Below, piece after piece: positions 10,681 to 22,700 of a stretch of 64,000 nt of DNA (position 1 is the first letter of the stretch; the number at the start of each line of letters is the position of its first letter). This DNA is from Cyanophora paradoxa (taxonomy: Eukaryota; Glaucocystophyceae; Cyanophorales; Cyanophoraceae), in assembly GCA_004431415.1 (NCBI GenBank), contig QPMI01000005.1, positions 558,001 to 622,000 of the forward strand, read 5' to 3'. Made by a program: the position numbers and the translations under genes. Below the pieces are notes generated by a model that ran no database searches, was not told where the DNA came from, and saw only the letters and a program-made list of their open reading frames with translations.

Positions 10681-13600
10681 CCCCAACACGATCCAGAACC
10701 GCTCGCACATCACTATCTTCGACGCGAACAACCGGAACACCTGGCAGCAGATCATCGCGGGCACGAGGAAACCCCCAAACGAGGCGGCGGGGCCGCACCC
10801 GTGCGGCCCCGACCCCAAGTACTTCCCGGTGTCCGTCAATGACTACACTGGCCCTGGGGGCGTCGTCGTGTCTCTGCGTCGTCGCGGGCCCACGGGCACC
10901 GCGCCTGCAACGCCCCCCGTCGTCCACCAGGTCCTGGGGTTCCCGCTTTCGGTACACACTTGGGTGTACGGAATCGCAGCGTACCTGGCGGCGGCAGTCA
11001 AGCTGCACGGTGCCTTGTCGTTCTTCCTCGAGCCCCTACCGGGGGAACTCGGGAACATCATCATCGACTACGTTCGTAGCCACGAGGATGAGCTGCACTT
11101 CCGCTTCACGGCTTCAGGCGAAGTGGCGCGCAGTGCCAAACTCGACAAATGGTACGAGGTCGAGTACCCTGACTGCGAACGCGTCGACCCGGCACATTTA
11201 ATCACAGCCTTCGAATCCCTACTGCACAAGGCAACCAACGACTGGTTGGCGGTCCAGATCAAGCACGAGACACCCCCGGCGGCTCGCGAAGATGTCGACA
11301 TGGATCGAAACCACTGCTGGCCCGTAGCATTCCGACTCCCGGATGGAGTCATCAACGCACTCAACGCCCAAGTCCGGGGCGCTGACTTCGATCCCACGAA
11401 CGATCCGTCACACCCGCATCGTCCCAGTGTCTATGACGTCAACGCGAGCGCAGTGCGCAACGCTATTATGGATTTCGAACAGCGATACGCCGACATACAC
11501 GAGCAATTCCGTCACGCCGAATATGGCAACTTCACATTCGATCCATTCTACAATGAATTCGGCGCCGCCATCTTCAGTCGCGAACCGCAGGCGCGGGCGC
11601 TACTCCACGGTTGGTTGGAACAATTCGTTTACAATCACGCCACCGTCGACGCGGCGACGAGGCGGCCCATCACGTTCACTAGCCGCGAAGCCTACCGGGC
11701 GGTACAGATCGTCGACGTCCTCCCCCTGCGTCACTCCCTGGGCGATCCGGACAACGACAGCCTCCTTCGTCAGATCCCCCACATTTACATTGGTCACGGC
11801 CCCCACGGCGCGCCTGTCGACCCGTACGAAGGCCGCACGCGCTTCACTAACATCATGAACTACATCACTACGACGAAGGCAGAGGAGTCGCGCGCGTACA
11901 TTTGGGACCCGCGCCTCGACGGCAAGATCAAGCTCGTGGGCACGGACGAGTACATTCGTCGGAACCCTGGGATTGCGCGCAAGCCCTTTGTCCGACCCTT
12001 CGTCGTCTGGTCGACCGACTTCAAGGATCTGCGCACCAACGAGCCGACGGGACTGGCACGCTTCGGTCACATCCAGGGTGTTGTCTTCAAGCCATCTGGC
12101 AGTAACAGGCCTCCGCGTCGTAGTCCTACGGGGACCGAGACGACGGGAACCTCTGACGGCGACGACTCCAGCTCGGACAGTGGTGGCTCCACCGCCGAGT
12201 CCGTAGCTCCATCGGAGACCCCGTCGGCCGGGACGCCGAGCCTAGCCTCGCGCGTGCAGTCGTCCGCGTTCGCCCCCCACGGCCTCCTTGGACCGCTCAC
12301 ACGGCAGCACACGTACACGATCGCATACAACGACCTCACTAATCCCAGGACGTCGACGGATCTCACGATGGGCTGCTGGCTCCTCTACTCTGGACGGGGA
12401 CCGGACTACGAGCGGATCACGTCCGCGCGACACCGTGCCTTCGAGGACCCTGAATTCGCTGCCAGTTATCACTTGTACGACTGGTCGCCGCTTCAGCGGT
12501 CTCACCAACTCAACGCCCACGCAATCCTGGAGACGCTCCACGAGATCGAGAACTTTCGGTGGGATTTCACAACCTCTCAGGGCCTGTCAGCCGACCTCGC
12601 TTTCACTCGCGCCTTGTTCACTCGGGCGGCCTTCATCCTCAATTCAATCGGCCTCGCGGCGTGGGACGTGGTCCTCCACAATGACTTCCGTAGTCATGAC
12701 GCTCAACGGACACGTTTCTACGAGCGGCACGTACTCCAACGCGACACGCGCCTCCGCCACGCTTGGCCCCAACTCGTCAAATATCTCCGGGCGTCTCTCT
12801 CGCGCCACCGCGAAGCCATCCCGTTCCGATCCCCCGGAGAGCCTGGCTACCGGCCGGCTGAACGACGGGATGGCGCAGCGGGGACCGAAGTTGACGCGAT
12901 CAACGAGATTCACTATGGCTGGCCCAGCAACCGCCACCTCAACAAGCTCGCAAACGCCGACTGCAAGCCCATCCTTGGCGTCGGATACTTTTCAGCCACA
13001 ATGCGCAATCACCGGCCCCCGCTGCGTCTGTCGGCAGCTCCCTGCAGGGCACGCCCATTCGCCGCGACGGACGTCCTCATGAACGTGCACAGGCGGACAA
13101 CCACGCGGAAGCGACCTCGCCTCAAGCGGACGGCACCGCTCCCGCCAGCCAGCGTCATCTCCGGTTCGACACCGTGCACACCGTATGAGCAGAGCTACCT
13201 CGCCTCGCTTCGCGTCTGCGCGGCACGCATGTTGGGATTTGACGACGTCGAGGACCCCCTTGACGTTCCCCTCTTCGGCGACGGCGGCCCGTCAGTACCA
13301 CACCCCATTGCGCGAATGACGGACACGAACCGCACGCTCAGAGAGCGCATCAACGACGGCCGAATCTGTGTCAACTTGCACATCGCCGCTATCGATCACC
13401 GACGACAAGTCCTTCAATACCTCCTCACCAAGGCATTGGTGGATACAGGAGCCGCTGCGGACGTACTCGACGGCAGTATCGCCGACAAACTGCCAGGCCT
13501 TCGCTACAGCAACGCTCCGTGCGTGCACCTCACCGGCTTTGGAACGGACATGACTGCCTATGCGCGCATCGCATTCATTGCAATTAAGGTTGGTCCGGTC

Positions 13601-13795
13601 ACAATTCCGCGGAAGGTCCTCGTCGTCGCGCCTGGTCTCATGGGCAACACTCCAATGCTACTCGGCCTCACAACGCTGGTGGCGCTCAACGCTCACATCG
13701 TGCTCGACCCAGCAAATTGGGGAATGACGATCACGTCGCCTGACTCCTCGGATGGCGAACGATTCCACGTCCCTTTTCGGCTACGGGCCAGCACG
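10681..13795 (+). CDS. Unrecognised ~800-residue region followed by retropepsin
   Basis: Read from the C5 run at about 10681 in the frame that is open to 14080. The first ~800 codons match no domain I know. They look like ordinary folded protein, with balanced composition and W/Y/H residues (HTWVYGIAAYLAAAVKLHG, RHSLGDPDNDSLLRQIPH). Near 13430-13480 comes the aspartic-protease signature ALVDTGAAADVL, with a later hydrophobic-Gly stretch (NTPMLLGLTTL) in the place expected for the second retropepsin motif. This protease matures the polyprotein. The frame shifts -1 around 13790. Confidence 0.8.
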
Positions 13796-14620
13796 ACGGC
13801 GGCGTTCTGGTCCGATTGGCGAAGGACATCACTGTACGGCCGGGTGAATCGCTCGTTCGATGTTACACGCCACAAACGACTTCGAACACGACTCTCGGCG
13901 CACCGGAAGTCCTCCTCACTCCGCCACCACTCCTCCTCGACGACGACGGCTTCGACGGAGCCGACGAAGTCGAATTCTTGGTGCCATACCAAATTCACCG
14001 CAACCCAGCACACGGCACGTTTTTCGTGCAGATCTGCAACCCTCACAGGCGGCCTGTCCGCCTGCGAGCCGGAACTGTGATTGCGGAGACTGAATTCGGG
14101 ACTTGGCCGGAGTCCGAATTCCGTCCACACGAGAATGTCGAGACCTACCCCAAGGGGTGTTACAGCTCCTGGACACCTCAACAACAACTGACATTCCCGA
14201 TCTCTTCCGTAGCCGCGCAAATCTATGAGAACTTCAAGCCTGTTGTCGTACCCCGACGCTCGCAACCACGGCGCTACATCTCCCGAGCCCGACGCCTCTA
14301 CCCGGAGGTCTACCACCGACGACCGCCCGAACCCAACTGCAAGGAGGGCGAGGCGGCGCATGTTGGCTCCGTCGATGCTGCTGCCGACATCCCGCTATCC
14401 CACGAGGCCAGCGAGCGTCTCATGTCGTACGTCGCACGTGTCGTCACCCCTTACACTGCTCGAACCGGCGATCACTTCAACGACAAGGAGCTCATGGAGC
14501 TGGCCAGCTTCTTCGAGCCTCACTTCGCCCGCTTCGACTCCGAGCCGATGCTGGTTGGCCCCGCAGCCGGCCCCACGGTGCCCATCGCGTCCGTCAATGC
14601 CGACGCTCGAATGGAGCCCC
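13796..14620 (+). CDS. Protease-to-RT linker of the retrotransposon
   Basis: Open frame starting LVRLAKDITVRPGESLVRC and running to the CCCC at 14617-14620, where a further -1 shift leads into the RT frame. The first part (VPYQIHRNPAHGTFFVQICN) resembles the dUTPase-like or capsid-like beta domain often found between PR and RT, but I would not assign it. Confidence 0.6.
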
Positions 14621-16800
14621 GTCGAGTGACACTGCGCCTCCTACAAAGCCATCGCCCGAGACCATCAAGGCGATGGTGGACGCCCTGTTGAAACCATCGG
14701 AGTCGAACCCCGACGCCCTTCCCGAGGATCGCACTCAACTCCAGAACCTTCTCACGCAACGCCAGCACTGCTTCGCCCAGAACATCAATCCACGCGAGCT
14801 CCTGAAGTACAAGCACAGCATCCGACTTCTGCCCGGCGTCCCCGCCAAGCACCTCCCGCTGTACACCGTCCCTCGCCGGCTCTCTCCGCCTGCGGAGAAG
14901 GCTGCGAAGGCGGAAATCGAGAAGCTGCTACGCGACGGTCTCATCGAGCCTTCGCAAGCTGGTTTCGGCAGCCCCGTGGTGCTGGCACCGAAGAAGGATG
15001 GCACGATGCGATTCTGCGTCGACTACAGGAAGCTCAATTCCCTCACGGAACGTGATGTCTTCCCGTTGCCACGCATTGAGGACCAATTGGAGCGCCTACA
15101 GGGTGCGTCCACGTTCTCGACTGGCGACGCAACGTCGGGTTTCTGGCAGTTGGAACTCGACGAGGAGTCACGTGACCTGACGACATTCATCGTCCCCTGG
15201 GGAATGTACAGGTGGAAAGTGACCCCTTTTGGTATCACGAACGGCCCAGCGGCGTTCTGTCGAGCCGTGACGTCAATTTTGGGCAACCTTTTGTCCACCT
15301 GCGTCGTGGCGTACGTCGATGACCTCACGGTCCACTCGCCGAACGTCAAACAACACCTTCTCGACCTGGAGGCCTTCTTCGCTGCGATCGACCGCGGTAA
15401 CCTCAAACTCAAGCCCAGCAAATGTCGTTTCATGGTGCGGGAAGTCGAGCTGCTCGGATTCCGTGTCAGCAGCGACGGCATTCGCATGGACCCCAAGAAG
15501 GTTGAGATCATCTCCAAGATCACGGCGAACGAACTCCAGACTGTCGAGCAACTCCGCAGTTTCCTCGGCCTCACGGGCTTCTACCGGCGCTTCGTACAGA
15601 GTTACGCGCGACGGGAACTTTCCCTGCGAGACCTCCTCACGGACGCACTACGAGCCGACCGGCTCAACTTGGTGTGGAATGACGAGGCTCTCGCTGCGTT
15701 GGACGACCTCAAGAAGGCGATGTGCGAGGACATTGTGCTGATGCTGCCCGACTTCACGAAGCCGTTCATCATTTACACGGACTGGAGCAAACGGGCCATG
15801 GGAGCGGTGCTCATGCAGGAGGACAAGGACGGCCGCGAGCGCCCGATCGCATTCATCAGTCGTACTCTGACAAACATGGAGCGCAAGTACCAATCACCAA
15901 CGGAGGGCGAATGCATTGCGGTACTCTGGGCGGTTAAGGTCTGGCACCACTACTTCGTCTGCGGCCACCCGTTCACGATCCGCACGGATCATTCGGCGTT
16001 GCAATGGTTGAAGACACAGGAGCTGGCGAACAACAAGACGCTTGGGCGCGCGGCCATCGCCCTCAACCACTACAACTACACTATCGAGTACCGCAACGGG
16101 CGGTCGAACGTCGTTGCGGACTGCTGCTCTCGCCTTGCGGAGACGCACGCAGTGTACAAGCCTGGCGGCGCTGACGGCACTGACATCACGACTTCGATAC
16201 CAGACGGCGCTCACGGGTTCGGTGTGCCCGATGCGGGAGACTACGACGATCCACGCGAACTCTACCGCGTCGCCATCCACCGCACCTCCTCGGCCCTGCA
16301 ACATACTCTGGACGGGCCGGCGTGGATCCCTACTGGGGATAGACGCCGCGCCACCACGCGACCCGAGCACCTTGCCCCGGCGCCACCGCGCCGAGACCGC
16401 GACGACCCTCAGACTTCACGGCGACGTCCAAGGTCGTTGACGCCCGACACTCAGCGAGTGCGTGACATCGTCGAGAACGGCGGCCTGGAAGACGTGGAGT
16501 CCCAGATCACGCTGGAACGGCTCCACGAGAACGGCGCCCTCTCTGCCCCCGACGTCGTACCCATGGAAGTTGACACGCCTGCACCGGCCGCAGCGGCAGA
16601 CGAGGCGGGCGCGACGGCCCCTCCTGCACGGCGACGCCGCGGGGTGACGAACCTCGAGCATACACTCGACGGCGCGGCCTGGCTACCGGCCGAGGGTCGC
16701 CGCCGCCGACTTCAAGTTCGAGGACAGGAGAGCTCCGCTGACGGGCTTCAAGCTCGAGGACGGGAGAGCTCGGCCCGGAGGCCTCGGTCTCAGTCACCGG
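14621..16800 (+). CDS. pol: Reverse transcriptase and RNase H of the Ty3/gypsy element
   Basis: RT motifs in order: SPVVLAPKKDGTMRFCVDYR, LNSLTERDVFPLPRIED, FSTGDATSGFWQL (catalytic Asp), FGITNGPAAFCR and VVAYVDDLTVHS (YVDD, about 15312-15323), then LLGFRVSSDGI and the LRSFLGLTGFYRRF connection. RNase H follows (FIIYTDWSKRAMGAVL, ECIAVLWAVKVWHHY, IRTDHSALQWL and a final NVVADCCSRL). A low-complexity tether leads to the integrase frame. The RT and RNase H key residues all look intact. Confidence 0.95.
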
Positions 16801-19339
16801 AAGGAGGGGAGGGGGTACAGACGAGGAGAGCGAGCCGTCGCTACCCCGTCCATCTTTGCGAGGCTTCGATCGTCAAGCAGCTGACCGCACGCTACGCGAC
16901 TCTGTGGAACGGGCACGACGCCGGGCCCTCACGGATGACGGCCAATCTTCGCAGTCCTCGGCGTCCGACGGAACGTCGAACTCAAGACGGAGCACGGCTT
17001 GGAGTGTCCCGCGCCAATACCAGCGACGGCTTGAAAAGGACTACGCTGACCGCCTCGCCAGTGATCGCGACAGACGTTCGCGTGCGGCCCGAGATCTGCA
17101 CGAAGCCTCGCGGGAGAGGACGGCGACGACGCTCGAACGGCGACGCCAACTGGCAGAGATGGGCCGTACCCCGTCTGAGATCGACGCGCTCGTACCCCTG
17201 CCCTCTGTTCGGAACCGAACCCCGGAGGAGCGGCGCAGACGGCGACAATCCCGCAAGGCGCTGAACGCCAAGGCATGCCCCGTACCGCGGGTGAAGCCTC
17301 CCAAGGGCAAGAATTCACGGCAGTCTCGATATGCCATTGCGCCCCCGTCGCATCTCGACGTTGCTGACGAGGAAGAGTACATGCACTTCCTGCAGCAAGA
17401 ACGTGACCTCGGTCGTCCGCGACCTGATCCCACTTCTAGCAGCGCTATCGCCCCGCTGGACGAAGGTGAAGGCGCCCAGAATGAGCCGACACACGTTCGC
17501 TTGCCGCGTGGCACCGTTGTCATGGACACCTGGAGCGAGGGCCCCCGCCCCCTCGTTGACGTTCCTCCGCCACCGACGATCCGTGAACTTGTTTCCGATG
17601 GGACCGCGGTCATCATGGCTCAGGCTCGTGACCCTCTTTGCCAGATGGTGTTCGCACTTCTTCGCGAGAAGGAGAACCTGGCGCGCTGTCACTCCCACTA
17701 CACTGCTGGTGAACGTGACCCGGAGGTGCTTGGGAGCTGCATTCTCTGCAAGTCTGCACGCGATCGCTTCGCTCGTGAAGCTACTCAGTACACGATCGAT
17801 GAGCAAGATACCGTACTGCGGTTGCCCTTGCTCCCCACTATGCGGCCTCAGATCGTTGTACCCCCAGAGTGGCGGGAGAAGATTGTTCACGCTTACCACG
17901 ATGACTGGGCTCACCGTGGTGCCCCCATTGTTGCTCGGCGCATCGCCTCACGGTTTTGGTGGCCGGGCATGACGACTGCTGTCCATCGCTACGTGAAGAC
18001 GTGCCGACACTGTCAGTTTGCCAAGGCTCACAAGAAGCCGAAGTCACAATTCACTGTGATCGAGTCTGAGCATCCTGGCGACTTGCGTCAAGCCGATCAC
18101 TTCCCTATGGCGCCCTCTGAGAACGGTCGACTTCACCGTTTCACACTTGTGCACATTGACGTCGACGCTTTTACCAAGTACCCTGAGATTTTGATGCTGA
18201 CGGAGGCTGATGGTCGTGCCTGTGAGTGGGCTGCACAAACTGTGTACGCGAATCACGGCCCTTGCAAGCGGTATCTCACGGATAACGCCAAGGTCTTCAC
18301 GCCTACTAGTCTCTGGGGCAAATTCTGGACTCGCCAGGGTACTCGGTTGATTTACGCTCCCACGTCCCACCAGTCCACGAACGGCGGTGCTGAGCGGCTT
18401 GGTGGCATTTACAAGCGCTTGGTGTATGCTCTTTGCGATGAGAACGGGGAGGACAATTCCCATTGGCCTTTCTATCATTATCGCGTGCTCTTCGCTCTCC
18501 GGACCACGATTCACGCTGCCACTGGTTTTTCACCCGCCGCTCTGCACTTTGGACGAGAATTGATGTTGCCTGGCGATCTTCGTCTCGACCTCACCCTGCG
18601 CGAACCTCACGAAGATCCCGTTTCTCTCTACGATTACGCTTTGTCGGTCGCTCGAGCCGCCCGCGACCAAATCTCTGCCGTCCGAGAACACCGCAAACTT
18701 TACAACAAGAAGTTGCTTCGCTATGGCACTGGCCGTGAGCCGCATCGTGTTTTCAAGCCTGGTGACAAAGTGTTGTGCTGGATTATCAGCGCGAAGACCA
18801 GTAACGTCAAGCGCACTGGGCCTCGCAATGGTTGGACTGGCCCTTACACTGTCACTGAGGTTCACTCTCACGGTCTTTTGTACACTGTCCGAGGCGATGA
18901 CACTTCACTGGTGTATCGCTCGCGCGAGGTTCTCATGCACGTTGATCTCATGATCGCTTTTCACGAGCGTCCTGCCAATGTTCTCGCTCCCGCAAAGCCG
19001 GTCGCCCTCGCAAGGCCCCCGTGCCTGTGCCGCCCGATCATGAGGTCCCCGTGCCTCCGCCACCTGCCGTTGATCCCGATTCACTTTCCGATGATGACAC
19101 GACGGATGACGAGTCTTGAATCACAGCCCGTACTGCGGTTTACCGGATTCACTTCCGTTGTCGATGACGTGCCCTTCACTGGGATGTGGCTTGCGAGTTT
19201 CGGGAATTCTCTCTTGGCGCTGGGTCAGCGGCTGATCACTGCTGCCTGGTTTGCCCTCAACCAAATGCGCAGCTCTACATCTCTTCTGATCCAGCCGCGT
19301 GGAAGCGTCTGTGAGGACCTGGAGAGCTGTTGCCGATAG
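16801..19339 (+). CDS. Integrase and C-terminal GPY/F region of the retrotransposon
   Basis: After a -1 break near the G-runs at 16801-16815, an Arg-rich tether (16856-17600) leads to the zinc-binding HHCC region (HAYHDDWAHRG .. CRHCQFAK) and the DDE core: IDVDAFTKYPE, LTDNAKVF, and the Glu in STNGGAERLGG. Further on is HRVFKPGDKVLCW and the GPY/F-like GPRNGWTGPYTVTEV (about 18820-18860). No chromodomain is evident. The stop overlaps the start of the 3' LTR. Confidence 0.93.
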
Positions 19340-19625
19340 GGTTTCCTAGCCGTTAGTGCTTCGTTTGCACTTCGTTCGCAGTAGTACCGTGACTTGACCC
19401 GCGGCTTCTCGCGATTTCCTGAGTCACTGTACCCCTGTACGAAGATGCGACCCTAGCTACTTTTTCTGACTCTAGCTTGATACTTTCCGGTAGCCGTGTC
19501 CTAGGGTACACAGTAGTCTGTGATTAGCAGCTTTCTCTTGCAACGTGACAGCCTGCTCGCCTGCTGCTGGTACGCTACGGGAAGGTTGCTAAGGTCTACT
19601 GGGACGTATAAAACCTCCTAAAACA
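19328..19625 (+). repeat. 3' LTR
   Basis: 298 bp, no difference from the 5' LTR seen by eye. It is followed by the right ATTG duplication at 19626-19629. Confidence 0.93.
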
Positions 19626-19629
19626 ATTG

Positions 19630-19765
19630 CTGAGATGGGGAGTCCTTTGCGACGACCGTGTCCACTCTGACGAACTTCTCTACTTGGCTTGAAAACTGGC
19701 CGTTCATAGAATGGGAAAATGCGCAGTGGAGAAGAAGGAGCGAAAGGCAAGGCCGGCGGCCCGTG
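19630..19765. other. MED12 3' flank
   Basis: Short non-coding flank between the retrotransposon and the MED12 stop. Its right part is duplicated at 6280-6400. Confidence 0.5.
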
Positions 19766-22700
19766 CTAGCCGATGGCGACGTAGGCTAGGGGCCGGCGGG
19801 GCCGGCGGCGGATGGCGCCCAGCTGGGCGATCGAGATGTGCGTCTCGGGGTAGTCCTCCAGCACCGTCCAGGGGTCGATGAGGGGCCCCATCCCCCGGGC
19901 CTTGCCGCCGCCCGCCCCCGCCGCCCCCATCGGCGTCGTCGGCCCGCTCGAGGTGCCCCCGCGCGGCGCGCCCGTCACAAGGGGCGACGCGGTGCGCGCC
20001 ACGGCGGCGGCGGCGGCGCCCCCGCCCGGCGTCGTCGGCGCCGCGCCCGAGGACGGCGAGGCAGGCGAGTCCGCCTGGTGCGCTGCGGCGGCCGCCTGCG
20101 CGCGCGCCGCCGCCGCCGCTGCCGCCGCGTTGCCTCCGCCCGGCGTGACCGGCGGCGAGCCGGCGGGACCGGCCCCGCGCGCAGACGAGGGACCCGCGGC
20201 TGCCCCCGCGGCTGCTGCCGCTGCTGTGGCCGCGGCCGCCTGCGGCCCCGCGCGCCCGAAGACCGACGGCGGGGGCGTGTACCCAATCACGTGCGCGATC
20301 CGGGCGCGCAGACCCGGGGGGTACTGCATCTTCAGGAACACGCCCTGCCGCGGCGGAGTGAGTGGGGCCCGGTGAGGGTAGAGAAAAGAAGAAGAAGAGT
20401 ATGTATAAGGGTAGAGAAAAGAAGAGCCCGCACCTGGAGCACGTCGGCGAGGCGCGCCTCCGCGTCGCGCTGTGCCTGCGAGGCCGCCGCCGGGGTACAC
20501 ACCATCGCGTGCAGCAGGTCCAGGGCCTCCGTGCAGGGGCCCGACAGGGGGTACGGCGACGCCTGGGCCCCCTGGGCGCCGGAGGAGCTGGGGCAGGGCG
20601 GCGGGGCGGGGTCGGCGTGGATGGGCGGGCAGGCGAGGAGCCGCAGCAGGCACGCCGCGAGCGAGTCGAAGGGGGACGCGGCGCCGCCGGAGGCGCCGGA
20701 GCCCGAGGCGGGCCGCTGGTCGCGGAGCGTGGGGAGGAGCCCGTGGACGAGCCGCACGCGCAGCGCGGCCGCCTGCTGCGCCACGAAGAGGCACTCGCGC
20801 TCCGCCCCGGGCTCCTCGGCGCCCTCGTCCGCCCCGCCGCCGTCCCCCGGCGAGACGGCAGAGGTGGCCGCCGCCGAGGCCCGCGCGTGCTGCGAGGCGA
20901 ACGAGGCGAGCTGCCGGCTCAGCTGCTCCGCCAGCGCGGCCCGGTCCCGGTCCTCCAGCCTGCGCCGCGCCGCTCAGGTGGGGCGCGCGAGAGCGGAAGA
21001 GCGAAGGGGCGCACCAAGAGTCGGCGGCACGGCCGAGGAGGAGGTGCAGGGCGCCGTAGAGCTCGGCCCGCACCCAGGGCTTCCAGCCGCGCCAGGCGCC
21101 CCGCGGGCGGCGGGCGGCGGCGGCGGCGGCGGCCGTCTCGCCCTCGGGCCCGGGCGTGGCCGGCTGCGCCTGGGCGACGGCGGCGGCGCGGTTCTTGCGG
21201 AGGGAGGGGATGTCGAAGCGGTGGCGCTGGAGGAGGCCAGCGAGCCGGCGGCCGGCCTCGCGGCGGACGGCGAGGCCGACGCCGTCGCCCTCGATGTGCC
21301 GCACCAGCAGCGCGTCGAGCAGCGGCGCCTGCTCGGGCCGCCGCAGCACCTCCCGCACCACGCAGTCGCCCACCTGGCCCTCCGGCGTCGACGCGCCGCC
21401 CTCCTCGCCGCCGCCCTCGCCGCCGGCGCCGGCGCCGGCCGCCGCCCCGCCGATGAGCGGCGTCGGGGGCGGCGGGGAGGAAGGGGACGACGTGGAGGAG
21501 GAGGCGGCGGTGGCGATGTCGCGCCACTCGAGCACGAGCAGCTTCAGCTCCGCGCCGCGCGCCGCGGCGTTCCACTCGTTCACGGCGCTCACCACAGCGC
21601 GCATCCGCTCCCGCACCCACGCCATCGTCCCCACCGCCGGCGCCAGCTTCGCCGAGGGCGCCGAGACGAGCGTGGGGGCCGGCGAGGGCGCCGGGACCGG
21701 CGGGGGCGGCGGCGGCGGCGGCGCGCCGTCGACGGGCGGCGTGGCCGGGACGGAGGTCGGCGTCCCGACCATGGCCAGGAAGTCGCCGTGGGGCAGGAGC
21801 TCCGGGGGCGGCGGGAGGGCGGCCGGCGGCGGCGGCGACGGGCCGGCCAGGATGCGCGCCTGCGGCGCCAGCGGCCCGCAGCGGTCGATCGCGTACAGCA
21901 CCACGTGCCGCGCCCGCGCGACGGGCAGGGCCGGCGCGGTCGGCGCCGCCGGCGGCGGCGCGCCGGCGGGCGCTGGGGCGGCCGGCGGGGCGGAGGCGGG
22001 GTTGGCGAGGCGAGCTCGCGAGCGAACCGCTCCGGCTCGCGCAGGATGAGGGCCGAGGTCAGCGGCTCATCCAGCACGGCCCGCAGCGCGCACGCCGCCG
22101 GCGAGTCGAGGCCGCCGTAGGGCGCCGGTGTGAAGGCGAGGGCGGCGAGCGAGGCGGCGGCCGCGACGAGGCCCGGCGAGACGCCCTCCGCGAGGCGGGC
22201 GGCCCGAAGGGCGCAGGCCTCCTGCGCCAGCACGTACGCGGCGGAGGGGTCCAGCCCCGCGCCGTCCCCCGTGAGGAGCGCCCGCAGGCACGCGACCGCG
22301 GCCTGCGCGGCCTGCGCCTGCGCCTCATGCTGCATCTGCTGCTGCTGCTGCTGTTGCTGCTGGCCGGGCGGGGGCGGCGGGGGCGGGAGGAGCGCGAGGA
22401 GCGCCGCGTCGAAGCGGCAGTAGGAGCGGGCGGCAAGGGCGGCCAGCAGGGCGACCATGCCAGGCACGCGCCCCGGCGTGCAGAGCTCCAGCGGGCGGGG
22501 CTTCCCCTGCAGGGCCGCCGGGCCCCAGGGCACGCTGGGCTGGACCAGGATCCCCAGGAGCACGGTGGCGTGCGGGGGCAAGGCGCGCCCGGGCCCCGCG
22601 GCGCGGCACGAGGCGTCCACGGCCGAGAGCCAGAGGGCGGAGAGGAGGACGGTCTGGTAGCGCTCGGGCGGCGTGGAGGCCGCCTCGTACGCGGTGAAGA

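Larger units (their letters stand above)
6859..19625 (+). mobile_element. Ty3/gypsy-type LTR retrotransposon, 12.8 kb
   Basis: Two 298-bp direct repeats (6859-7156 and 19328-19625), each starting TGTTGCC and ending AAAACA, flank an interior encoding Gag with CCHC knuckles, an aspartic protease, reverse transcriptase, RNase H and integrase in that order. The RT-RNase H-integrase order defines Ty3/gypsy. The LTRs looked identical in a base-by-base comparison, implying recent insertion. A 4-bp duplication ATTG (6855-6858 and 19626-19629) borders it. The polypurine tract is weak (about 19313-19327) and I could not find a convincing tRNA primer site after the 5' LTR. The frame is interrupted six times, each a -1 shift, so the copy as written could not make one continuous polyprotein. 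At 12.8 kb it is large for the family, owing to an unrecognised region between Gag and protease. Confidence 0.95.
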
